A DNA stretch of 64,000 bases from Kitagawia praeruptora (lineage: Eukaryota; Streptophyta; Magnoliopsida; Apiales; Apiaceae): positions 91,857,001-91,921,000 of the forward strand of contig CM075344.1 in the NCBI GenBank assembly GCA_037693485.1, in the 5' to 3' direction. Positions 21,588 through 30,660 of this stretch are shown in pieces. Position numbers and translations under genes: made by a program. Under the pieces are notes generated by a model that worked only from the letters and a program-made list of their open reading frames with translations, made no database searches and was not told the DNA's origin. Every line of letters begins with the position of its first letter. The stretch's first letter is position 1.

Positions 21588-22619
21588 GATTGTAACATCC
21601 ACAATCCAAATTTCAGGAAACTGGATCGGGTTCTGGTTAATGCGGAATGGCACAACTTGTTCCCATGCTCCTTTACTGATTTCTTGCCTAGAGGTCTCTC
21701 GGACCACTGCCCAGCTTTTACATCGCTGGGGTTTGATCGTCCTAAGGTATCTAAGCCCTTCCAATTTTTCAACTATTTAATTGATAACCCTGATTTTCTC
21801 CCAGGGGTGGAGCAAGCTTGGGTTGATCCAATCATTGGGGACCCTTGGTTTGTCCTTATTGCAAAGCTCAAGCGTACTAAGGCTGTGCTTAAGGGTTTGA
21901 GCAGGTCTGTTGGTGACCTTCAGCTGAAGGTTTTGGACTCGATCTCGTAATGCATTAATGCAGTTTCAGAAAGGCCTCCCCTCAGTTCCATCCCCTGATC
22001 AGTTTGAGGAAGAGTCTAAGCTTATGGATGAATATTCTAAGGCCTTACGCATGGAGGAATGTTTCCTGAAGCAGAAGTCAAGGGTGAATTGGTTGAAAAA
22101 TGGGGATAACAATAATAAGAATTTTTTTAATGCGTGTAGGGGTCGATGGAATGTCAATAAAGTGGTATCTCTAATAAACCAGGATGGGGAGGCAGTAACG
22201 GAGCCCAAGGATATGGCTAGGGTGGCGGTTGATTATTATAAAAATTTGCGAGGCCATCGGGGTGAGGTGGAGCCTTTCCCTCAGAACATTGAACTGCCCT
22301 CTCTCACTGAGGATCAGGCTACTATTCTGAGCAATCCCTTTGGGGAAGCTGATGTTTTCAACACATTGAAAAGAATGGCGAAAAACAAAAGCCCAGGACC
22401 GGATGGGTTCACGGTGGAGTTCTATTTAGCCACCTGGCATATTGTGGGGGTTGATGTAACGAGAGGTATTCTCTACTTCTTTAACTCTTTGGTCATGCCT
22501 AGAATTGTCAATGCGGCATCCATTTGTCTGGTCCCAAAGCAGGACAACCCCGCCCAAATGCATCACTTCCGTCCTATATCTTGTTGCAATGTCATTTACA
22601 AGTGCATCTCCAAAATGTT
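21588..22619 (+). pseudogene. L1-A ORF2: endonuclease C-terminal half and start of RT
   Basis: Reads from NPNFRKLDRVLVNAEW through the endonuclease catalytic GLSDHCPA, the linker with FFNACRGRWNVNKV, and the RT entry motif NKSPGPDGFTVEFYLATWH up to RPISCCNVIYKCISKM, where NA6 interrupts it. A one-base insertion near 21949 shifts the frame. The same residues in L1-C are easily aligned (RKLDRVLVNPEW, GLSDHCPAITSL). The protein would nick target DNA and prime reverse transcription. Confidence 0.88.
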
Positions 22620-22760
22620 TTTTTTTTGCTAATTAAAATTTTATACCAAAAAGGAACAACTTATACAAATCTAGGGGCATACCCCGCGATCAACCATAAC
22701 AGAAGTCATAACATCAGTAAGTCACCTTACTGTCAACATAACAACAAGAAAAACTAAAAA

Positions 22761-25433
22761 TTATTCTGGCGCCTTAAACAACCTAAAATTGAGACTAGGC
22801 ACATGTCTCACAAAGCCCATAGTAATGAGAAGCAGCAGATAAACCATGTAGTGACGCAAATGCATTCCAATAGCAAACCTCTTCCTGACATGATACGGAG
22901 CAACCGACACCCCCCTTCTCAACATGAGAGTTGGCCTCCAAAAAAGCACCTCATCGGCTAACTTTTCCTTGGAAGGAGAACCAGCCTCTAGCTGATTAAA
23001 GATGCCCTCCGGAGAGATCACCACCTGAATAGTATAGCAATACACAGCTCCCCTTCGAAGATTCCAAATGTCAACTACTCGACATTGGCAAATAGCAGAT
23101 AACATAGTCAACAAAGTGACCTCAACAACCTCACAAGCAGCAGCGAGCCCCGCAATTCCATACACAAAAAACCCCGCTTGTACCACCAAGGGTTCAACTA
23201 TCAACCAACAACTAGCGACCAGACATGCACAAGGTTCCGCAACAGTGCACACCCGCAACACCGAGCTACCAAGAGCTGCTATAAACACACCCTTAGTCCT
23301 GTACAGACCAAGCAGAGTCCATGTTCGATGCATCATCCTACAGCCAAACATGTCGACCATGGCAAAACTCACCCTCATTTTCTTCACCAAACTGCCCCCC
23401 AGAAGAACATCAAATAAACCCATCATACACAAACTCTTTACCAAATGAAGACCCACATGTATGCTTGACGTAGCAATTCTTCGCCCCTTCTGATGGAATA
23501 AACGCATCACAACATAACAAATTCTGCTAATCTTCCAACCAGCAACCAAACGTATATTCCACCAGGATAGACACTTTGATTCATTTGTAACAACATCAGT
23601 TGTCAGCCCATTTGTATCATCCACAATGACCTCCCAACTACGAGTCATGGGAATGCAGTCAATCCATCTAATCTTGTTGATAACTAAGGGGCCAGAGAAT
23701 CCCTTAGCTACTGGAAGACTTCCCGCCATGCTAACAGCTTTAAACATCGCATCACCCTCAACGAGAGTCCAACTTTGCCAAAAGATTAAACATTGCAGCT
23801 GGTACTGATAGTATCCGGAAAATGGCCACATATCTATTCCTTGCCACAGCTTGCCATGCTATATGGATTGAAAGGAACACCAGGCACCACACTGCGGGCC
23901 ATGCCACTCCAGCTAGAGATCTTATTCGAGATATCAAAAGAAGAGTCCGGGAGAAGTTATGCACTGCAAAATCCTTTCAAAAAGCTGCTCGTAGTGATTA
24001 CACACTGTCTTCGATTCTATATTAGGATAATATAGTGTGGCTTCTTTGTATTGATTGTCCTAAGCTGTTAGCTTTTTTGATCATTGGGGTATGCCCTTCT
24101 TAGCCTTGTATTTGTCTTTTAAGCAATAAAATTTTTTATTTAGCAAAAAAAAACTTTGCCAAAAGACAATTTTCAGAATTGGTACAAATCTTCGAAGCTT
24201 CACAATTACCTCTGCTTCCTCAACACCATGAGAACGCACCTTGCTTGCATAGACACGTTGACTAGCAACAAACCCCGTATTGCTGATCCCAGCCCCAACC
24301 TTCAGCAGTTTGAGTCCATTGGACATGTAACCATGAGAATAGAGTAACACTTCATCTATCTTTACAGTGATAGTCAGCTCGGAATAACAATTCTCATAAA
24401 CAGGGACAATCCCTTCCCAAGTATCTTCCATTCCATGATTACCAGGGTAATGATACTTCTCCTTGCAGGAAGCAGCAGTGAGCCTCACATTAACTCTAAT
24501 AAACCGAGTATCATGACCCATATCTACCCACATGAGCTGATCATTGTCAATGACCCCAACATGTAACAAAGAGTCAGAACCTCCAGAGTCTGGGATAACA
24601 TCCCAAGTTATAACATCCAGCAATACCATACACAACCTCGTCTCAACGAAAGTCTCAACGAGGTCCTGCGTATCCACTCTTTTAGACATTTCAGCAGGCA
24701 CTAAGCCATCATTTACAATGCTTCGTTCTTCAATTATGATACCATAGTTTACCATCCCATTCGGAGAAAACGCTTCTGTTTGCTGTTTAGACAAAAAGTC
24801 AAACACTACATATGCATCCTTAATGCAGATAATAATATTCATCTTCTTTTCCGATGAATCCCATCTCCGAGACCTTTTATCAGATATCTTCAATGTCATA
24901 AGGGTTTCCCCTTCCATCTGTGGGCGATTAACAACAAAAGTACCCATGAATCGAATAAGATGACCCTCGCACGCATGGTTCTCATCTTCCGACTTTCCCA
25001 TAGAAGCATCACCTTCCATATGTCGATTAAAAGATCGACTAAAGCTAAGCAAACTCTCAACATGAACGATTCCTCCATACAAAGTCTCAACAGAAAAAAT
25101 GTCGCGACTAAGTACTAAGAACTCCTCTTCAATAAGCGACCTTAGTGAAGCATCTCGCAACAGACAAGGGTAGCCCTTCAACCCAGAAATCAAGAAAACC
25201 AACATATCTTTAGATCGAAACTCAAAGAATTCCAGAATCAATCTCAATGTCATATTAGCAAACATATGGCGTTCATTAGACACAGCCATAAGAAACCTTG
25301 ATTGAATACTAAAAGTAATCAACCAGAGACCCCCAGCAAACGAGTCCGCATCTTTCACATCTTCAAACAAAGTAGGCGCTAACAGGTCAAAACCATTCCG
25401 TTTGCAGATCAAGCCATCTCCCAAGGCCTCCAT
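22761..25433 (-). pseudogene. NA6 protein (unknown), split by L1-B
   Basis: Runs from MEALGDGLICKRNGFD at 25433 through VRSHGVEEAEVIVKLRRFVP to FWQS at 24167. It resumes beyond L1-B at 23785 (FWQSWTLVEGDAMF) and ends FRLFKAPE at 22761. A short frame beginning MDLENGPVV sits behind the leader right of NA7, so the true start may be there. About 800 residues in total, Val/Leu/Trp-rich, with some strongly hydrophobic runs near the C terminus (YMVYLLLLITMGFV) that could span a membrane. From VRSHGVEEAEV onward it is almost identical to NA13; before that it is unrelated to it. Confidence 0.6.
23786..24151 (+). mobile_element. L1-B: 5'-truncated LINE fragment inserted in NA6
   Basis: Perfect 15-bp duplication aactttgccaaaaga (23771-23785 and 24152-24166). 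It carries only the C terminus of an ORF2 (ATACHAIWIERNTRHH then REKLCTAKSFQKA, ending TLSSILY), which matches the tails of L1-A and L1-C (VREKLFSC). The 3' UTR has a half-decayed hairpin (TTGGGGTATGCCCTTC) and the end TATTTAGC plus nine A. Confidence 0.88.
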
Positions 25434-25559
25434 AGCTACCTTCTCTCTTCTTTCTCTCTCTAAACTGAAATCACTTTCTTCATCAGATCAAATCAGCCAT
25501 CCGAATTCCTTTCCTCCCCATTCCTCCTAACTCTATCTCTAAATTTCTTTTCTGTTTTC

Positions 25560-27641
25560 ATGTCCCGTAAAAGGGTTTCCTTCATGGATGTCTCCACAAT
25601 GGCGGCTGATGTCACCGATAGTGTGAAACTAACTCAGATGGAGTTAGAACCGGCAGTGACCCCGAAAAGGGTTTCATTTGCAGTTGATTTGGTATCGATT
25701 ATACCATCTGTTGGCCCCTGTTCCAGGAATGTTTTGGGAACTGAGGCTGATGCAAACCCTAGACTGGCTGTGTCTAGTGGTGACATGAAGGGGAGCATAG
25801 GTGGGAGCATATGTGTTGTCGAGAGACCTAGATCTGGGACTACTATGCGCACTCGTAGTCTGGTCAAGCACCAAGCGATTGATGGTAAGTTTTTCTCCCA
25901 AAAGGATAATGTTAGACCTATTGAATTTGGTGTAGATTCTCTTTTTGAGTTATCTGATTCTTGGAATTCTAGATCTGTTAAGAATTGGGAGAATGTGGGG
26001 GAGGATTCCTCCGGTTTCTCATTAAGCCCTAGTAGGAATCTGGCTAGTAACTCCATCACGGGGTTGGGGATGGGTTCTAACCAGGGTGAGGGTTTTCTGG
26101 TTGACTCTCGAGAGTTCCACGAAAATGAAAGTAATAATGTTTATGATGTTGGAATGCTGAAAGGAAACAGCACAAAAAAGGCTACTGAGGCCCCTGGAAA
26201 GGAGGAGGCTCTTGGCTGTTTGAGCCCTATTACTCCGGGGAATCTTAGCCATGTAAATGATGTAGATTCTGGCGATGAGGAAGTCATTTCAGGTATGGTG
26301 ACGTCGCTTGTCCAAAAAATAGTGACTAATGCCTTCTGGGATAAGAATCCTACGAGTACTGAGCCAAATGTTGATTCTGGTCATGAGGATCTGATCAGGG
26401 GATTGAACCTTTTTACTTCCAAAGCTGCGGTTTCTCCTAAACCTAGTGCTCATTTGCCCTCTGGTGCTTTTAATGAGTTTAGAGACAGGAACCTACTTGT
26501 CTCGAATGGTCCTGTTGGTTCAGATGCTGCAAATTCCAAGGCTGGAGACTTGGATTGTGATAAGGTGGATGCTAACCAGTTTTTGATTAAGGCTAGGAAC
26601 TATTTAAAAGTTCTACAGATGTTTATTGAATTTATGGGGTATGAGGTCCCAGAGCTGAGCGCATATAGGGAACCCTTGGCTAATTTGTCGGGTAAATTTC
26701 TGGTTGATCTATCTGAGTTTCTTCCGGATGGGGAACTTTGTGAAACTTTTAATAGTATTATCCAGTTGCAAGACTTTACGATAAACAATGGGATTGAGAT
26801 ACCGGCAGATGGCATTCCTTTGGATGTGTTTTTTCTTGATAATGGGGAACCCAGGGAAAGACTGGAGACTAAATTGGAGCATCGGGTGATAGGTGATGAT
26901 TTTTCTGCTAAGCCTGACAAGCACAGGTTAACTTGGAAGGATGACTATGTATCCAATGAGAATCCAATGGGTGTGTGCTTATTTGATGGTTCTTCAAGGT
27001 TGGGTGTCCTTGGAAGAGGCTAGGGTGCTCCTGAGATAAAGGAGATTCTGTTAAAGGAAATTGAACACGAGGTTGATGAGGCTTTTGAATTTTTGAAGGG
27101 GAAGGACTTACATGATGACATCTCCGCTATGGTGATTGACAGCACTGGGTCTGGTGTTGGTGCTACTGATAAGACCATACTGCATACGGGAAGGAATGAG
27201 GATGACATCCCGTGGGAGGAATTCCCAAATGTTAGCACCCTTCCCTCTATTGATACCATGGATACTATTATGTTCAAAGATGTCACGGGCATGGGAACTC
27301 ACAACTCTCCTATACATAACTTAGGGGATATTAGTATGGAGTTCCATTTGGCGCAGAAATGTACTGAGGTTGCGGGAGTGGCTTCTGAGACAGCTCCGAT
27401 GGAAGTTGATGCTGAGGGTGTCAAGGACGAGATGAACAAAGACATGGTGGCCCCTGTTGTTGAGCAGGTGGAGGAGAACCTGAACGTTGATCATGCTAGT
27501 GACCGGATGGAGAAGGAGCAGGCTACCTTTGATCATGATATGAGAACGCTTAATAATGAGAAGGCCACGAAAGTTCGTTGGACCAAATCCAAGATCAAGC
27601 AATGGAGAGCAACCCGAGGTGGGCACTCCAGCAGGATTTAA
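25560..27641 (+). pseudogene. NA7 protein, RVSF type, complete except for one stop
   Basis: About 693 codons in one frame with a single TAG at 27021-27023. Order: MSRKRVSFMDV at residue 1; TPKRVSFAVDLVSIIPS at about 35; an Arg-rich RTRSLVKHQAIDGKFFSQ; a long Ser/Asn/Asp-rich disordered region; a hydrophobic, probably helical block (ARNYLKVLQMFIEFMGYEVP, then SGKFLVDLSEFLPDGELCET) at about residues 345-425; DDIPWEEFPNVSTLPSID; an acidic linker; and the basic tail KVRWTKSKIKQWRATRGGH. SAEY/ALKV-type residues of the same block recur in NA10 and NA17. It might be nuclear and phosphatase-binding, which is inference. No catalytic motif is seen. Confidence 0.65.
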
Positions 27642-27724
27642 TAATGGCTGCTTAATCCTCTGTTCTCTATCTCTCTTTTGTTGATTGCCAATTTTTGGCT
27701 CTATTTTAGTAGATAGTTGACTCT

Positions 27725-27794
27725 GTGGGGTATGCCCCTGATCGAACAAATTTCATTTGTAATGACTGTTTGTTGTCTTCGCGGGGTATGCCCC
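27725..27794 (+). other. doubled 3' hairpin of NA7
   Basis: Two GGGGTATGCCCC hairpins about 55 bases apart (27726-27738 and 27781-27794). NA17 has the same doubling (57368-57383 and 57421-57437), while other copies have one. Both elements end in the RGGHS tail, so this marks a subfamily. Confidence 0.75.
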
Positions 27795-28151
27795 TAGACG
27801 TGTTTATGCTGTTCCTTTGGTATAAAAATCTTAATTAGCAAAAAAAAAAAGAATGGAACACCACTGGTCCATTCTCCAGATCCATAGAACCGAACTGCCA
27901 AGACCTCACCAAAAAATGGACAAAATTAAAAGAATTTTTGGGTTGAGGGTGAGAGATAAGAAAGGGGAAGGTGGATTTAGGAAGGAGAAATTTAGATCTA
28001 ATGGATTGAAGGTGTAGATTGGGCTGAAAAAACATGGCGGCTAGAAGAAATTTAGGCTTTTTAGAGAGAGGTTAGAGAGAGGTCAGAGAGAATACGACTC
28101 TCATATGATTTTTTTTTCAAATGAAGTTTTAGTTCTCCTCTCCAAAATGTT

Positions 28152-30147
28152 AGCCCGTAGGTTTAAGTCAGTCATGCCTTTTCTGATCTCTCGGCATCAA
28201 TCGGCTTTTGTAGCTGGGAGATCCATTGGTGACAATATTTTCTTAGCTCAGGCTCTTTGCAAAGGTTATAATCGCAATGATGGACAGCCAGGGTGTGCTA
28301 TAAAATTAGATATCCACAAAGCGTTCGACTCACTTAATTGGAGCTTTATTTTTGTGGTGTTGTAAAAGATGGGTTTTCCTCCTAAATTCGTTGATTGGAT
28401 TAGGGTCTGTATTACTTCCACCATGTTCTCAGTGAAACTCAATGGAAGCTTGGAGGGTTTCTTCAAAGGGGAATCGGGTTTGAGGCAGGGTGACCCTTTG
28501 TCGCCTTACCTATTTGTAATGGCAATGGAAGTGTTTACTCCATGTTTAAATAAGTCAGTTGATGGCACAGACTTTAAATTTCATTGGAGAACCAAGGAGG
28601 TAAACCTGCACCATATTATTTTTGCTGATGATGTCTTCCTCTTCATCCATGGAGATTCCAACTCCGTTGCTAGGCTGATGGATGGGGTTAACAGCTTCTC
28701 TAGGCTCTCAAATTTGATACCTAATCGTGATAAGTCATTATGTTTCTTCGCTAATGTGGGTTCTAATGTTGTTGTGGACATCTTAGAGGTGACTGGTTTT
28801 CAAAAAGGTAATCTCCCTATAACCTACTTGGGTTTGCCCCTCATAACTGGTAAACTCAATAGCAGGGAATCCACTACCTTGGTAGCTAAATTGTGCAGAC
28901 GAATTGAAAGCTGGATGGCTCGCTTTCTCAACTTTGCTGGGCGTCTGTTGCTCATTCAAGCAGTAATGGCTAGTATTGTTGGCTATTGGAGTATGTATAT
29001 CTTTCTTCCAAAGGCTATCCTTAAGAAGATTAATAGCTTGTTCTTTAAGTTTCTTTGGGGGGGATTCTACAAGGACTCGGGAAAGTGCCATTACAAAGTA
29101 AAATGGGAGGATTGCTGTAAGCCTAAAGCCGAGGGTGGGTTGGGGATTAAAAATGTATTTGAATGGAACCAAGCTGCTATGGCGCCTGCTCCAACCCACT
29201 TCTGATTCTCTCTGGATTGCCTGGTTCCACAGAGTTCTACTTCGTAGGAAAGCGTTCTGGACAGCAACAATGCCCTATAGATGCTGTTGGATTGCTAGAA
29301 AAATCTTTAATGCTAGATCTCAAGCTCTGTCTTATGTTACATATAATGTTGGAGTTGCTTCTGGGTTTCTCTTTTGGCATGACCCTTGGGCCAACAAGAA
29401 GCCATTAGCTCTCATTTCCCCCTCGGTGATTTCTACTGCAGAATCGACTAGTATGGCTCCTATTAACTCTTATCTGCAGGATGGGGCTTGGAGGCTTCCC
29501 AATTCAAATCATATGGATGTTTTGGAGGTTAGAAGAAGGGCATCTCAAACTCAAATTCATAGCTGTGATAAGATCACCTGGGATGGACTTCAGCCAAATA
29601 TGATTAAACTGTCATCAATTTGGGCATCCATTCGTGATACTGGGCAAGGGGCAACTGGGTTGGCCTGGTTTGGAACTCTTTCAACATTCCGAAATGCTCC
29701 TTTATTTCGTGGCTAGCAATCAAAAACAGGTTGCTTACAAAGGACCGTATGATAACATTTGGCATGAGGGTTGATCCAAGGTGTGTCCTATGTAGCACAG
29801 ACAGGGAGTCTATAAGCCATTTGCTTACTACTTGTCCGTATTTTAACCTCCTAAGTAAGGTGGTGCCATACCGGCTAAATGATGACTGGGTAAGGTGGCA
29901 GCAAGGTGACTTCTTTCAATCCTCCATGTCAGAGCAGAAGAAGGTTATTGCAGGGGTGTACTTAACAACTTGCATATATAGTGTATGGAAGGAGCGAAAT
30001 TTCAGAATCCATAATGTAGGTCCAGGACAAGCGACGCAAGTGCTTAGTCTAAAGGTCAAGTGCCTTGTTAGAGAGAAGCTATTTTCTTGTTCTTCATTCC
30101 AGAAGTGGGTTCGAAAGGACCCATCCCTTGTTTTACTCCTTTACTGA
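28152..30147 (+). pseudogene. L1-A ORF2: reverse transcriptase and zf-RVT C terminus
   Basis: Continues the L1-A frame after NA6: SAFVAGRSIGDNIFLAQALC, KLDIHKAFDSLNW, GLRQGDPLSPYLFVMAMEV, and the catalytic FADD in HHIIFADDVFLFIHGD. It then passes through the thumb (NFAGRLLLIQAVMASIVGYW) to the zf-RVT region with CVLCSTDRESISHLLTTCP. Breaks: TAA at 28363-28365, a small deletion near 29180 and a frameshift near 29690. It is a clear relative of L1-C but a different subfamily by its 3' end. Confidence 0.9.
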
Positions 30148-30295
30148 AAGGCCTAGTACTTAGTTCAGCTTGGTTGGTCATGTCGACCCTTTGTAGGTGT
30201 GCTTTGTAGGTGTTGTTTTGGGGTATGCCCCAGCTCTTCATGTAGCTCCATTTTGGTGAAATTTAATTTTTTAACTTAGCAAAAAAAAAAAAAAA

Positions 30296-30527
30296 TTCAC
30301 AAGGGTGAACTCAATAGGAGAAAAAGATACAGGCAACAAACCCATTAAAATATAAATATAATATAAGAAATATGGTGGGATGGTGGAAGGAAAGAAGAGA
30401 GATATGGATTATTGAAGGTTTTATGGTTAGAATTGATGAAAAAAGGTTCAGATTTGGGAGATTTGTGTGGCGGCTAAGTTAGGGTTTTAGAGAGAAGTTA
30501 GAGAGAAGGAAGAGAAAACGACTCTCA
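30296..30527 (-). mobile_element. NA8: 5' leader of an RT-less retroposon cut by L1-A
   Basis: Contains the leader in minus orientation: ATGAGAGTCG read at about 30527, the CT-rich tract, TAGCCGCC and TATTTCTTATATTATATTT, then an ATG at about 30341 starting MGLLPVSFSPIEFTLVN where L1-A begins. The rest of the element must lie beyond L1-A, outside the window. Confidence 0.75.
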
Positions 30528-30660
30528 TTACTCTTTTGTCAAAAATGAAGTTTTTGGTAGACTTCACCTAAACACTTGTGTGATTTGAGAGTTATGTGAG
30601 CTTTTTATATCCATAGCATGTTACTCACTGAATGCGACATTGATATTCATTTCATGATCT

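Larger units (their letters stand above)
25437..27850 (+). mobile_element. NA7: near full-length RT-less retroposon inserted in NA6
   Basis: The leader is present from the CT-rich tract on (from about 25440), but the outermost ATGAGAGTCG is missing. The 3' end carries two hairpins and an 11-A tail. No clear target duplication is seen, so a few NA6 bases may have been lost. It holds the most complete RVSF-type protein frame in the window. Confidence 0.82.
22620..28139 (-). mobile_element. NA6: RT-less retroposon inserted in L1-A
   Basis: Minus strand with perfect 12-bp duplication. The 3' end (poly(T), GCTAATTAAAATTTTATACC, inverted hairpin at about 22672-22688) is at the left; the full leader (ATGAGAGTCG read at about 28104, then CCGCC) is at the right. 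L1-B (23786-24151) and NA7 (25437-27850) are nested. Confidence 0.85.
21588..30295 (+). mobile_element. L1-A: L1-clade LINE interrupted by NA6 and by the gypsy
   Basis: Only the part from mid-endonuclease to the 3' end is in the window; the 5' part lies beyond the gypsy. The 3' end has a variant hairpin (TTGGGGTATGCCCCAG at about 30218) and a tail ending TTAACTTAGC plus 14 A. The frame continues precisely across NA6, which has a 12-bp duplication ctccaaaatgtt at 22608-22619 and 28140-28151. Confidence 0.88.

Noticed and set aside
23068..23448. 126-codon plus-strand frame
   Set aside because: It is the reverse of the NA6 protein frame, which is supported by its near-identity with NA13.
22608..28151. 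Two separate minus-strand elements instead of one NA6
   Set aside because: The MDLENGPVV start right of NA7 and the MEALGDG start left of it look like two starts, but one 12-bp target duplication encloses both, so a single insertion is simpler.
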